Of a DNA stretch of 64,000 nucleotides, positions 44,883 through 53,474 are shown in pieces; the stretch's first letter is position 1; every line of letters begins with the position of its first letter. The DNA comes from Nitrospirota bacterium (lineage in GTDB: Bacteria > Nitrospinota_A > UBA7883), in NCBI GenBank assembly GCA_024275315.1, contig JAJRZK010000029.1:54516-118515 (forward strand), given 5' to 3'. Below the pieces are notes generated by a model. It searched no databases, was not told the origin of the DNA, and worked only from the letters and a program-made list of their open reading frames with translations. A program made the translations under genes and the position numbers.

Positions 44883-46276
44883 CCCTTCACAGCCTCCATC
44901 ATCGCCCTGGCCTTGTCCATCGTCTCGTTAAATTCGTCTTGCGCGTCGGACAGCCAGGTTATACCTCCACCGGCGTGGAACTTGTACCGTCCACCAGCGT
45001 GAACGATGGTCCTGATAACGATATTCGTGTCCATGGCTCCGTCAAATCCTATGTATCCCATCGCTCCGCAATACGCCCCCCTTGGAACCGGTTCGAGCTC
45101 GTCAATAATCTCCATCGCCCTGATTTTTGGAGCGCCGGTGACAGACCCACCCGGGAAAGCGGTTTTGAGCAGGTCAACGGGGCCGTATTCCGGGGCGATC
45201 TTCCCTTCCACCGTGGAGACAAGGTGGAACACGGTCGGAAACTCCTCCAGCGCGCAAAGCTGCGGCGTCTTGACGGAATTCGGCACGCAGACTTTTGACA
45301 GGTCGTTTCTTAACAGATCGACTATCATCACGTTCTCCGCCCTGTCCTTATCGCTTTGCCGCAGGTCCGCTCTCAACAACCTGTCCTCGCGCAACGCGGC
45401 CCCTCTCGGCCTGGTCCCCTTTATGGGGCGCGCCTGGACATCGCCACCTGTCATTTTGAGAAACCTTTCCGGAGACGATGACATTATCCGCGCCGGTCCG
45501 GTGTTGAGATACGCCGCAAAAGGCGCCGGGCTGACACAGCGCAACCGCATATAGAGACTGACCGGATCCACGGTTTCCGGAACGGTAAAACGCTGGGCGA
45601 TGTTCACCTGGTAACAGTCCCCATCTTCTATGTAGCGCCGCACCCGCTCCACCGCGGCCATGAAAGATTCTTTCGAAAAGTCGCTCACCGGCAAAACATC
45701 GTCGCCGGTGAGTGACGAAACAGGCTTTCGCCCGGAAGCTTTAGACGACATGATTTTTTCAAGACTGCGCCGCAGGTCGCCCAGCTCCTCGCCTCCATCG
45801 CGCCCCTCCTCCACGCTCACCACCAGCGACATCTCCGATTTTGCGTGATCAAACGCGATCAACCTGTCGTACAGCCCCAGCCACAAGTCCCCCTCCTCGG
45901 TTTTACCTGTCCTGCAAAGTCGCGTGGAAGGCTCGCAATGGGTCAGAAGACCATACCCCCAGAACCCGGCCACACCTCCGGTAAAATGGGGAAATCCATC
46001 GTTTGGCTCCGCGCTCCACCGGGCCAGGGTCCTGTCCAGCAGATCAAACGGGTCGTCACTGAGCTGACGAACCGAATGACCGGAGGAGAAAACGAACCTG
46101 TCACCCGACCCGCTGATGGTTCCGAATGGCTCCCACATTATGTACGACCATCGGCCTGTCCCCTCCGGGTCCATGCCGCTGTCGAGCCACAAAAGGCCGG
46201 GCCTGTCGCCAAGCTGGCCGATCAGGCGATCCGGCTCGATCCATGGCGATTTGCATGTAACAGTTTTTCGTTTCAT
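44879..46276 (-). CDS. pabB: Aminodeoxychorismate synthase component I
   Basis: PabB makes 4-amino-4-deoxychorismate from chorismate and ammonia supplied by a PabA amidotransferase, which is not in this window. The 465-aa protein has DGDCYQVNIAQRF, the diagnostic PIKGTRPRG with the catalytic Lys of aminodeoxychorismate synthases (anthranilate synthases differ here), RAENVMIVDLLRNDLSKV, GSVTGAPKIRAMEIIDELEP and FHAGGGITWLSDAQDE. It is divergent from mch across 168 bases. Confidence 0.9.
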   Translation of the reverse strand: MKRKTVTCKSPWIEPDRLIGQLGDRPGLLWLDSGMDPEGTGRWSYIMWEPFGTISGSGDRFVFSSGHSVRQLSDDPFDLLDRTLARWSAEPNDGFPHFTGGVAGFWGYGLLTHCEPSTRLCRTGKTEEGDLWLGLYDRLIAFDHAKSEMSLVVSVEEGRDGGEELGDLRRSLEKIMSSKASGRKPVSSLTGDDVLPVSDFSKESFMAAVERVRRYIEDGDCYQVNIAQRFTVPETVDPVSLYMRLRCVSPAPFAAYLNTGPARIMSSSPERFLKMTGGDVQARPIKGTRPRGAALREDRLLRADLRQSDKDRAENVMIVDLLRNDLSKVCVPNSVKTPQLCALEEFPTVFHLVSTVEGKIAPEYGPVDLLKTAFPGGSVTGAPKIRAMEIIDELEPVPRGAYCGAMGYIGFDGAMDTNIVIRTIVHAGGRYKFHAGGGITWLSDAQDEFNETMDKARAMMEAVKG

Positions 46277-46396
46277 AATTCCCGGCTTGTATGTGGTTCA
46301 CGCAGAATCCATAATAAACGGTTTAGCTGTGTGAGAAACAGGTTTTCGCTTGGGCCGAGCTATTCGCGACGCAGGTGAAGCTACGGCAAACAGCAG

Positions 46397-46402
46397 TATA
46401 AT
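46397..46402 (+). promoter_or_regulatory. Candidate -10 element for mch operon
   Basis: A perfect TATAAT lies 42 bases before the mch start; the -35 region (GTGAAG at 46375-46380) is a weak match at 16 bp. AAGGA near 46429-46433 serves as ribosome site region. Confidence 0.4.
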
Positions 46403-46444
46403 ATACGATAACGATAGATGTATCAGGTAAGGACGAAAGGATAA

Positions 46445-47392
46445 ATGATTTCTTTAAACCATTTGGCCCTGAAGGCGATCGAGCCGCTGGTGAACGACGC
46501 CGAAAAATACGGGGTGTCGGTGCTAAAATCGGAGTACGGAGCCACTATAGTGGATTGCGGCGTCAAGGTCCCGGGCAGTTACGGGGCAGGCAGGTTGTTT
46601 GCCATGGGATGCCTGGCTGGGCTGGCTGATGTCGCCATTACCTCCACCACCGTCGGAGAACATCATCTACCGACGGTCTGGGTGGCGGTTGACCGGCAGG
46701 TGGAAGGTTGCATGGCCTCGCAGTACGCTGGATGGGCGATAAACAAAGGCGGCTATTTCGCCATGGGTTCCGGTCCCGCACGGGCGCTGGTTTCCACCGA
46801 AAATATTTTTGAACATATCGGCCACAAGGAAAAAAGCGACATGGCCCTGGTTTGCCTGGAGTCCCGGAAATATCCCCCGGACGAGGTAATCGATTATATT
46901 TGCGCCAAGGCGGGTGTGGCGCCGGAGAACCTGACGATCCTGATCGCGCCGACAGGGTCTATAGCGGGGTCGGTGCAAATCGCCGCCAGGATCGTGGAAA
47001 CCGCCATCCATAAAATGCATGAGCTGGGTTTCAAGCTGGAGTCGATTCTGTACGGTTGCGGAACATGCCCCATAGCGCCGGTTACGCCTGACGACATGGA
47101 AGCCATAGGCAGAACCAACGACAGCGTCTTGTATGGAGGCTGGGCGAAGGTTACAGTGGATTGCGACGATCTTACGCTAAAGGAACTTGTCGACCGGATA
47201 CCCTCGTGCGCGTCAAAAGACTATGGCAAAACTTTTGGCGAGCTATACAGGAAATACGGGGACTTTTACAAGATCGACCCATTACTGTTTTCACCAGCTG
47301 TCATAGCCGTCAGCAACATTGGCTCCGGCAAAACCTATCGGGCCGGCGCGTTAAACCCCGATATCCTGTCAAAATCTTTTTTTCCAGGCTGA
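46445..47392 (+). CDS. mch: Methenyltetrahydromethanopterin cyclohydrolase
   Basis: Mch interconverts methenyl- and formyl-H4MPT, a step unique to H4MPT-linked C1 metabolism in archaea and in certain bacteria. The 315-aa protein reads NHLALKAIEPLVNDAEKYGV, CGVKVPGSYGAGR, VAITSTTVGEHHLPTVWVAVD (shown in part), QYAGWAINKGGYFAMGSGPARAL and YGCGTCPIAPVTPDD, all characteristic of the family. It heads a seven-gene run in which genes overlap or nearly touch. No folate-type FolD is present in the window to compare with. Confidence 0.93.
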   Translation: MISLNHLALKAIEPLVNDAEKYGVSVLKSEYGATIVDCGVKVPGSYGAGRLFAMGCLAGLADVAITSTTVGEHHLPTVWVAVDRQVEGCMASQYAGWAINKGGYFAMGSGPARALVSTENIFEHIGHKEKSDMALVCLESRKYPPDEVIDYICAKAGVAPENLTILIAPTGSIAGSVQIAARIVETAIHKMHELGFKLESILYGCGTCPIAPVTPDDMEAIGRTNDSVLYGGWAKVTVDCDDLTLKELVDRIPSCASKDYGKTFGELYRKYGDFYKIDPLLFSPAVIAVSNIGSGKTYRAGALNPDILSKSFFPG

Positions 47393-48267
47393 TGCGGGCG
47401 GCTATCCTGCGCTCCAGGGAGGGCTGGCACATCGACCAGCTTGAATCGGAGCTTAAACGGCGAGGCGTCGAGGTCTTGAAGTTTTCCATAACGGATATTT
47501 CCCTGTCCGTTCAAACGACCCCATCCGTTAAATGCAAAGGGTTCGATCTGACCACACTCGACGCGCTCATCATCCGCATCATACCGCTGGGATCCTTGGA
47601 GCAACTGATGTTCCGGATGAACGCACTTGGCATTCTGGAAAAATCGGGCGTTAAGATCATCAACTCCCCGGCTTCGATTGAAAAGACCGTGGACAAGTCA
47701 TATACATCCGGCCTGCTGGCCCGGGCGGGTCTGCCCACCCCGAGGACCTGTGTCCTACAGCTGTTCGACGAGGCGATGGACGCGTTCGAAAAAATGGGTG
47801 ACGTGGTGGTAAAACCACTCCACGGCTCGTGCGGAATGGGGATGACGAGGATAAGCGACAAGGATATCGCCTACCGCGTGTTCAGAACCATGGAGATGAA
47901 CCGCTACATATATTACATACAGGAATTTATAGACCATGGACAGGAGGATACGCGGGTGTTTGTGGCAAACTCAAAGGTGGTCGCGGCGATGAAGAGAATC
48001 GGCGGGGGCTGGAAAAACAACTTTACGCAGGGGACAAGAGTCGAGCCGTGCGATCTTGGTGAGCAACGGGCCGCAAAGGCTGTTGAGGCGGCCAGGGCGC
48101 TGGGGTTGTGTTACGCCGGTGTGGATTTTCTTGATTCGGCCGACGGCTCTGAATATATAATAGAGGTCAACGGGATTCCGGGGTGGAAAGGTCTTCAACG
48201 AACAACCGATATCCGCATATCCGAAAAAATCATTGATTGCGTAACGGATGAAACTTTCGAAACCTGA
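47392..48267 (+). CDS. RimK-like ATP-grasp ligase of the H4MPT cluster
   Basis: Starts at ATG 47392, overlapping the mch stop (TGATG); the track start lies inside mch. The 291-aa protein has the ATP-grasp fold with KSYTSGLLARAGLPTPRT, VVKPLHGSCGMGM (P-loop), IQEFIDHGQEDTRVFV and YIIEVNGIPGWKGLQ (metal-binding Glu and Asn). RimK-type enzymes add glutamate or another amino acid by an amide bond. In Methylobacterium extorquens an ATP-grasp gene (orf5) follows mch and is needed for H4MPT-linked metabolism; this is likely its counterpart, perhaps extending the pterin side chain. Confidence 0.8.
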   Translation: MRAAILRSREGWHIDQLESELKRRGVEVLKFSITDISLSVQTTPSVKCKGFDLTTLDALIIRIIPLGSLEQLMFRMNALGILEKSGVKIINSPASIEKTVDKSYTSGLLARAGLPTPRTCVLQLFDEAMDAFEKMGDVVVKPLHGSCGMGMTRISDKDIAYRVFRTMEMNRYIYYIQEFIDHGQEDTRVFVANSKVVAAMKRIGGGWKNNFTQGTRVEPCDLGEQRAAKAVEAARALGLCYAGVDFLDSADGSEYIIEVNGIPGWKGLQRTTDIRISEKIIDCVTDETFET

Positions 48268-49120
48268 AATAATCGGCGAAGCTGTCCAGATGGCCTGCCT
48301 GTTTGAAGTCAGTAGCGAAAAACCCGGCAACGTCACGCCCACCAGGCAGTTCTCCGATCTGTCATACGCCGATTTTCTCCATAACGCCGTGGTGCTTGGC
48401 CGCGTTTTCAGAAACAACGCAAAAGCAAGAGTTGGGGAAATTATTTTGCAATCGGTAAGCCAATGCGTGGCTAGGACCCGCACCAACGTCAACCTGGGAA
48501 CCATCCTGTTGCTGGCCCCGCTGGCGCGGGCTTATTACAACCGCGGCAAGATCGACTCGTCTGCCGTAAAGCCGGTGCTGGCTTCACTTACAACAACAGA
48601 CGCGGATAAGGCGTATAAAGCCATTCGTCTGGCCAATCCCGGAGGACTGGGGCATGTCAAAAACCAGGATGTAAACAAAAAACCGTCCGTCACCCTGTTG
48701 CGCGCCATGAAACTGGCCGCGGAAAGGGACTGGATCGCATTTGAATACGCCAACAATTTCACCATCACTTTCGAGCTTGGCGTTCCCGAACTTGTAAGCA
48801 ACATTGAATCGGGACTGGTGTTGAGAGAGGCGATTGTACAGACATTCCTAAGGCTGTTGTACTTGTACCCGGATTCCCATGTGGCAAGGCGGACATCCAG
48901 AGAGACGGCGCTGAAAATTTCTGAAAAGGCCGGCGGAATTCTCCGGAAAGGAGGGCTCGCCTCCCCTTCGGGGCGCAGGGCGGTGTATGAGTTTGACCAT
49001 TACCTCAGATCGGACTCCAACATGCTAAATCCCGGAACCACGGCGGACCTCGTCGCCGCCGCGCTTTTTGTCTATTTTATCCAGAACCGCTGTGACACGT
49101 CGTCACCGGGGAAACACTAG
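48248..49120 (+). CDS. CitG/MdcB-like (triphosphoribosyl-dephospho-CoA synthase family) protein of the H4MPT cluster
   Basis: A 290-aa all-helical protein overlapping the ATP-grasp gene by 20 bases. It has ACLFEVSSEKPGNVTPT, the SxKPGNVxxxxx motif of the CitG family, NLGTILLLAPLA and NPGGLGHV. CitG makes the prosthetic group precursor of citrate lyase from dephospho-CoA and ATP, but there are no citrate lyase genes here. Homologues (orf7 in methylotrophs) recur beside mch, so a phosphoribosyl-type transfer in H4MPT synthesis is a reasonable inference. Confidence 0.8.
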   Translation: MKLSKPEIIGEAVQMACLFEVSSEKPGNVTPTRQFSDLSYADFLHNAVVLGRVFRNNAKARVGEIILQSVSQCVARTRTNVNLGTILLLAPLARAYYNRGKIDSSAVKPVLASLTTTDADKAYKAIRLANPGGLGHVKNQDVNKKPSVTLLRAMKLAAERDWIAFEYANNFTITFELGVPELVSNIESGLVLREAIVQTFLRLLYLYPDSHVARRTSRETALKISEKAGGILRKGGLASPSGRRAVYEFDHYLRSDSNMLNPGTTADLVAAALFVYFIQNRCDTSSPGKH

Positions 49121-49123
49121 GCG

Positions 49124-49642
49124 ATGAGCGATAAAATCGGCTGGGCCATAACCGGCGCCGGACACATGATACAACAGACAAAACAGATCATCCTCGACCT
49201 GGAGGGCGTGGAGCTTTTTCTGTCGAAAGCCGCGGAGGATGTTTTGCGTATATACAAGATCAACCTGGACCGGTTCCCCCGCGCGATACACAGGGAAACC
49301 GGAGCTTGCTCCCCGATTTGCGGCCAGTTCGCCATGGGAAAATATCGCGGGCTCATCGTCGCTCCGGCCACGTCCAACACAGTGGCCAAATTCGTAAGCG
49401 GTATCGCGGACACGCTGGTGACCAACATCTTCGCCCAGGCGGGCAAAAGTCATGTGCCGATCGTGGTGATGCCGACCGATATTAAGCCAGTCGTCGAATC
49501 GATGGGGCCAAGAAAGCCGGTGATGGTATACCCCCGGAAAGTGGACCTGGAAAACACGGCCAGGCTTGCCGACTTCGACGGTGTCCGTGTGGTCAAATCC
49601 ATCGAGCAGTTGAAAAGCGTCGTAATGGAAATGTTCGGTTGA
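49124..49642 (+). CDS. Flavoprotein of the DmrB/AfpA type
   Basis: A 172-aa flavodoxin-like/flavoprotein-family protein: WAITGAGHMIQQT (phosphate loop), SPICGQFAMGKYRGLIVAPATSNTVAKF (shown in part), ADTLVTNIFAQAGK and VVMPTDI. DmrB of archaea and related bacterial proteins reduce dihydromethanopterin to tetrahydromethanopterin; AfpA is a related electron carrier. Its place between the CitG-like and dihydropteroate-synthase-like genes supports the reductase role, but the exact subfamily is not certain. Confidence 0.75.
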   Translation: MSDKIGWAITGAGHMIQQTKQIILDLEGVELFLSKAAEDVLRIYKINLDRFPRAIHRETGACSPICGQFAMGKYRGLIVAPATSNTVAKFVSGIADTLVTNIFAQAGKSHVPIVVMPTDIKPVVESMGPRKPVMVYPRKVDLENTARLADFDGVRVVKSIEQLKSVVMEMFG

Positions 49643-50970
49643 AAACCAGGCATATTAACTTTATCACCAGAGACCTGGCCGCTCCGGCGCTGGCGCGGCT
49701 CCTGGCCAGGCATTCTTTTGATTTCAGCTACGACATAATATCCTTGCCGGGCCAGGTGGCGGCGCTGATGACCACAGGATGGATGGCCAGGCGGCTACCT
49801 GAAAACCTGCCTGGAGAAATCATGATTCCAGGAGGGTGCAAAGGGAGCCTGGAGGAAATCCACAATGTGACCAGCGCCAGGGTGACACGAGGCCCCGTCG
49901 ACCTTAACGGCCTGCCGGAGCATTTCGGAAAAGCTGAGGCCCGTGTCAAGTATGGCCGGCCCCGTCTTAAAATCGTCGCGGAAATCGTAGACGCCCCAAC
50001 CATTTCGATCCGCAAGATCGTGGCGAAGGCCCGTTATTACAGGAGAGCCGGCGCTGACTGGGTGGACCTTGGATGCGTAAACGGGGTCCCGTTCGCGCAT
50101 CTCGACGAAACCGTCCGGGAGCTGCGCTGGCTTGGGTTTAACGTGTCTGTGGATTCGTCCAACCCCGAAGAGCTCCTGACGGCCGGCAGGGCTGGCGCCG
50201 GGTTGTTTCTTTCCGTCAATTCTCAAAATATTCACATAGCCCCGGAGTTGGATGGCAAAGTTGTCGTGATCCCGGATCCGGGCAAGGGCTTGGCCAGCTT
50301 GTATAAAAACGCGAAAACCCTGGCCGGCCTGGGGGTTGATTATATACTGGATCCAATACTCGACCCTCTATGCCTTGGCGCGGCGGAGTCGATCGCTAGG
50401 TATGCCGCCGTGCGGCGAAAGTTTAAGAACACTCCGATCCTCATGGGTGTGGGCAATATCTCGGAGCTTGCCGGTGTGGACAATATCGGGATAAGCGCGT
50501 TTCTGGCCGGCGTATGCGCCGAGTTGAAGATTGATTATGCGCTCACCACGGAGGTTGCGCGATGGAACCGGGATTCTGTCAGACAGCTATCCATAGCGCG
50601 AAACATAATGGAGCATGCGGTATACGAGCGTATAGCGCCAAAACGTTTCGACAACCGGTTGCTGGTGGCCAAAGACGCCGACAGGCCAAGGTTGTCCAGC
50701 CGTCAGATCAAGGGGATATGTGGAAAGATAAAAGACAGGAACTACAGGATTTTTGTCGCGGATGGTTTCATCCATCTGTTCAACAAAGATGTTTATATCA
50801 AGACCAAAACCGTGGATGATATTTTTGAAAAGTTGCGTGTCGACAACCCGTCTCATGCTTTTTACCTGGGCAGGGAGCTTCAGAAAGCGGAAACGGCGCT
50901 GGCGCTGGGTAAGGATTATACCCAGGAAAAACCGCTCGACTGGGGTTATATTTCGGGAAACAGGCGATGA
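49639..50970 (+). CDS. Dihydropteroate synthase-like protein of the H4MPT cluster
   Basis: A 443-aa protein longer than FolP. The centre is a TIM barrel similar to the pterin-binding domain, with PGGCKGSLEE, KIVAEIVDAP, GADWVDLGCVNG, NVSVDSSNPEELL and PILMGVGNISEL, preceded by about 100 residues and followed by about 120 that are not part of the barrel. Related proteins occur in methanogens and methylotrophs next to H4MPT genes and have been proposed to act on the pterin-RFAP condensation. Start is TTG 49639, overlapping the flavoprotein stop. Confidence 0.8.
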   Translation: MKTRHINFITRDLAAPALARLLARHSFDFSYDIISLPGQVAALMTTGWMARRLPENLPGEIMIPGGCKGSLEEIHNVTSARVTRGPVDLNGLPEHFGKAEARVKYGRPRLKIVAEIVDAPTISIRKIVAKARYYRRAGADWVDLGCVNGVPFAHLDETVRELRWLGFNVSVDSSNPEELLTAGRAGAGLFLSVNSQNIHIAPELDGKVVVIPDPGKGLASLYKNAKTLAGLGVDYILDPILDPLCLGAAESIARYAAVRRKFKNTPILMGVGNISELAGVDNIGISAFLAGVCAELKIDYALTTEVARWNRDSVRQLSIARNIMEHAVYERIAPKRFDNRLLVAKDADRPRLSSRQIKGICGKIKDRNYRIFVADGFIHLFNKDVYIKTKTVDDIFEKLRVDNPSHAFYLGRELQKAETALALGKDYTQEKPLDWGYISGNRR

Positions 50971-51051
50971 GTTATCCAACCACTCCCCGGCTATCTGTCG
51001 GTCCCCGGCTGTCGGTCGGCGTGGCCTGACGCGGCTGTTTTTGGCGCCAAT

Positions 51052-51648
51052 ATGATTATCGAGACGATCGTATCGACACGTTCCGCCAGCGGTTCTGTAA
51101 ACTTCGCCCCGATGGGAGCCACATTCTCCAGCGATGGCAGGGTGGTGTTCGTGGTGTACCATTCAACCCAGACGTACAGAAACCTGGAGGCGAACCTGTC
51201 GGGGGTGATAAATCTTGTCAGCGACGTTACCTTGTTCGTAAAAACCGCCCTATACGATTTCTCGCCGGCCCACGCCCTTTCTAACCATGTCGAAGGGGGG
51301 ATAATGGACCTGGCCGAAGAGGCGGTCGAATTTGAAATAGACAATATAGAGCCTATGGAAGGCAAATCGAAGCTGTCTGGACACGTCGTTTCCAGGAAAA
51401 CCCTTAAAACCCCGGAGGCGGGACTCAACCGTGGCCGCATCGCGGCGATCGAGGCGTTGATAGCGGTGACCAGGATCGGTGTGCTGGACAGGATGGAAAT
51501 AGCGCAAACCATGGAACGATCCCGGGAAATCGTGAACAAGACCGGTGGAGCTAAAGAGCTCGAAGCGATGAAGTTGATAGAGGAGGTTTATGAAAAAGCT
51601 ATCGACGTTGACAGCGAAGACAGCGGCAAACCAGGCTCGAAGCGATGA
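51052..51648 (+). CDS. DUF447 family protein
   Basis: A 198-aa protein with MIIETIVSTRSASGSVNFAPMGA (shown in part), SQTYRNLEANLSGVINLVSD-like FMN-reductase-type beta-barrel segments and GLNRGRIAAIEALIAVTRI. DUF447 proteins have a split-barrel flavin-binding fold and occur in archaea and H4MPT-containing bacteria; their role is not established. The last 29 residues are encoded by the first copy of a 77-base tandem duplication, so the C-terminus may have been altered by that event. Confidence 0.75.
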   Translation: MIIETIVSTRSASGSVNFAPMGATFSSDGRVVFVVYHSTQTYRNLEANLSGVINLVSDVTLFVKTALYDFSPAHALSNHVEGGIMDLAEEAVEFEIDNIEPMEGKSKLSGHVVSRKTLKTPEAGLNRGRIAAIEALIAVTRIGVLDRMEIAQTMERSREIVNKTGGAKELEAMKLIEEVYEKAIDVDSEDSGKPGSKR

Positions 51649-51747
51649 AGTGATAGAGGGGGTTTGTGAGAAAGCTATCGACGTTGACACCGAGAACAGC
51701 GACAAATCAGGCTCGAAGTGATGAAGTTGATAGAGGAGGTTATGAAC
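51558..51747 (+). repeat. Two-and-a-half-copy tandem duplication at a gene junction
   Basis: Copies begin GCTCGAAG at 51558, 51635 and 51711, with lengths 77, 76 and about 37 bases. Each contains GAAGTTGATAGAGGAGG or a close variant followed by an ATG (GTG in copy 2), i.e. the ribosome site and start region of the beta-RFAP synthase gene. Copy 2 has lost one base and differs at about nine positions, so the duplication is not brand-new. It ends the DUF447 gene in copy 2 and sets up an extra 43-codon frame from ATG 51590 to 51721. Confidence 0.85.
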
Positions 51748-52686
51748 AAAACCTCTGAGTTGGCGGTTGTGCGGGCGTGGGCGAGGTTGCACCTGGGCCT
51801 GGTGAAGCTATCCGGCGGCTCTCGATACGCCGCGGCCGGGCTGTCGGTGCGCTGGCCCTTTTGCCGGGTGAAAGTAAAAAGAATCACCAGGCAAATCCCC
51901 CGAATAACCGGAACGCCACAAACAAACGGGGTTATAAAAGCCATATGCGCCCATTTCGATGTTCCCGCCCGTTACGAGGCGACTGTAGTCGACCCGTTGC
52001 CACTCCACTCCGGGTTCGGTTCCGGTACCCGGCATGCGTTGGCTATCGCAAGGGGGGTGGTCAACCTGGCGAAAATCAGGGTTTCCACCATACGCCTGGC
52101 GCGTATCCTGGGCAGGGGGAGCCGCTCGATGATGGGGACACTGCTGTTTGGCAAAGGTGGATTCGCCGCCGATAACGGCGACAAAATCGCCTCTGTTTCT
52201 TTCCCGGCCCATTGGCGCGTGGCCATAATCGAGCCTGCGCCGGATCATCGCCCGGCTTTTGTGGCTCATGGAGAAATTGAAAGAGATATTTTCGATGATA
52301 TCGCCCCCTGCTCCGGCAAAGCCGCGATAAAAGTCGTGGATTCTGTTTCCGACATGATCATGGCCGTGGAGCAGGGCGATTTTACCCTGTTCGAAAAGTC
52401 TGTACGGCAATTGCAGAAATCGGCGTCACGCCAGTTCTCAAAACATCAGCGTGGACCCGCGTCATCCCCATCCGGCGTGGCTGTTCTCAAATATTTGCAC
52501 AGGATGGGTGTATTGGCCTGCGGGCAAAGTAGCTGGGGTCCGACCATATTCGCCATTGTCCCGTCAGAGTCGGATGCGAAAACATTGGCCGAAAAAATCG
52601 GCGCTCACGCCAGTTCCGGATCTGTCACGATAACCACCGTAGCCAGGAGCGGGAGCCGGCTGGACAGTTTCGGGCCCCCATGTTGA
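51742..52686 (+). CDS. mptG: Beta-ribofuranosylaminobenzene 5'-phosphate synthase
   Basis: Beta-RFAP synthase condenses 4-aminobenzoate with phosphoribosyl diphosphate, releasing CO2; it is the first committed step to H4MPT. The 314-aa protein is a GHMP-kinase-fold member with VRAWARLHLGLVKLSGG at the start, PLHSGFGSGTRHALAIARG as the glycine-rich loop, GRGSRSMMGTLLFGKGGFAAD and GQSSWGPTIFAI near the end. I start at ATG 51742, directly behind GAGGAGGTT. pabB and pabC at the other side of the cluster would supply its substrate. Confidence 0.9.
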   Translation: MNKTSELAVVRAWARLHLGLVKLSGGSRYAAAGLSVRWPFCRVKVKRITRQIPRITGTPQTNGVIKAICAHFDVPARYEATVVDPLPLHSGFGSGTRHALAIARGVVNLAKIRVSTIRLARILGRGSRSMMGTLLFGKGGFAADNGDKIASVSFPAHWRVAIIEPAPDHRPAFVAHGEIERDIFDDIAPCSGKAAIKVVDSVSDMIMAVEQGDFTLFEKSVRQLQKSASRQFSKHQRGPASSPSGVAVLKYLHRMGVLACGQSSWGPTIFAIVPSESDAKTLAEKIGAHASSGSVTITTVARSGSRLDSFGPPC

Positions 52687-52748
52687 CACAACCATGTGCG
52701 TGAACCAGGCCCTACCAACCGTTATATAAAATTGGCCGGGTCTGTAAT

Positions 52749-53438
52749 TTACAGAGTCTCCCCGACCCTCATCAGGCTCGAAAGGCTGTATGAAACGATT
52801 TTTGTGAAATAAATAACTATCGCTTTGCCGTTGACGCTTTCCACAGGCAACGGACCCCAGTCGCGGGAGTCATAGCTGTTATCGCGATTGTCGCCAATTA
52901 CAAACACATACCCCTCGGGCACCACCAGCGGGCCGAATGACGAGGTTTTGTCTTTCACCAGCACCCGATACTCCTTGCCGTCGACTATTTCATGTTTCAC
53001 AAAATCGTGCGTCCTGCCCGGCCTGGATGTTACGGGTCGGCCGTTTATGTAAAGCCTCGACCGGCTCATTTCAACCTTGTCCCCGGCCACGGCGACGACT
53101 CTTTTTACAAACATTTTCTTGCCGTGGCCCAGTGAGCTTTCAGGCGGGAAAAACGTGATGACATCTCCACGCCTGGGAGCGGACCACATGTAGGCCATCT
53201 TGTCGATAAACGGCAGATGCAACCCGTAGCACAGCTTGTTGACCAGGATATAGTCCCCCTCCACCAACGTCGGCGTCATCGATTCTCCGTATACCTGGGT
53301 GGCTTCCACCAGGGAGCTTTTGAACACCAGCGCAAGAGCCAGGGCGATAAGTATCGATTTGAACAGCTCCGAAGAGTATCGCCTGATCTTGGCAAACAGT
53401 GTCACCGGATTGTCTGTATCGGTGGGTGGCATATTCAT
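52749..53438 (-). CDS. lepB: Signal peptidase I
   Basis: The 229-aa protein has one N-terminal membrane helix (LFKSILIALALALVFKSSLV), the catalytic Ser in YGESMTPTL, the general-base Lys in FVKRVVAVAGD and the C-terminal GDNRDNSYDSRDWGPLP block. It removes signal peptides from exported preproteins on the outer face of the inner membrane. It is convergent with the beta-RFAP synthase gene. Confidence 0.95.
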   Translation of the reverse strand: MNMPPTDTDNPVTLFAKIRRYSSELFKSILIALALALVFKSSLVEATQVYGESMTPTLVEGDYILVNKLCYGLHLPFIDKMAYMWSAPRRGDVITFFPPESSLGHGKKMFVKRVVAVAGDKVEMSRSRLYINGRPVTSRPGRTHDFVKHEIVDGKEYRVLVKDKTSSFGPLVVPEGYVFVIGDNRDNSYDSRDWGPLPVESVNGKAIVIYFTKIVSYSLSSLMRVGETL

Positions 53439-53474
53439 AGACTTTGCGCAAAGAGGTTTTTTTATATTGAAATT

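Noticed and set aside
46277-46444. Riboswitch upstream of mch
   Set aside because: The 168-base divergent gap shows no recognisable conserved aptamer and must also hold the pabB promoter; only a -10 element was kept.
51590-51721. 43-codon ORF with a good ribosome site between DUF447 and beta-RFAP synthase
   Set aside because: Its start and ribosome site are a copied piece of the mptG start and its sequence is the tandem repeat read in another frame; kept under the repeat, not called as a gene.
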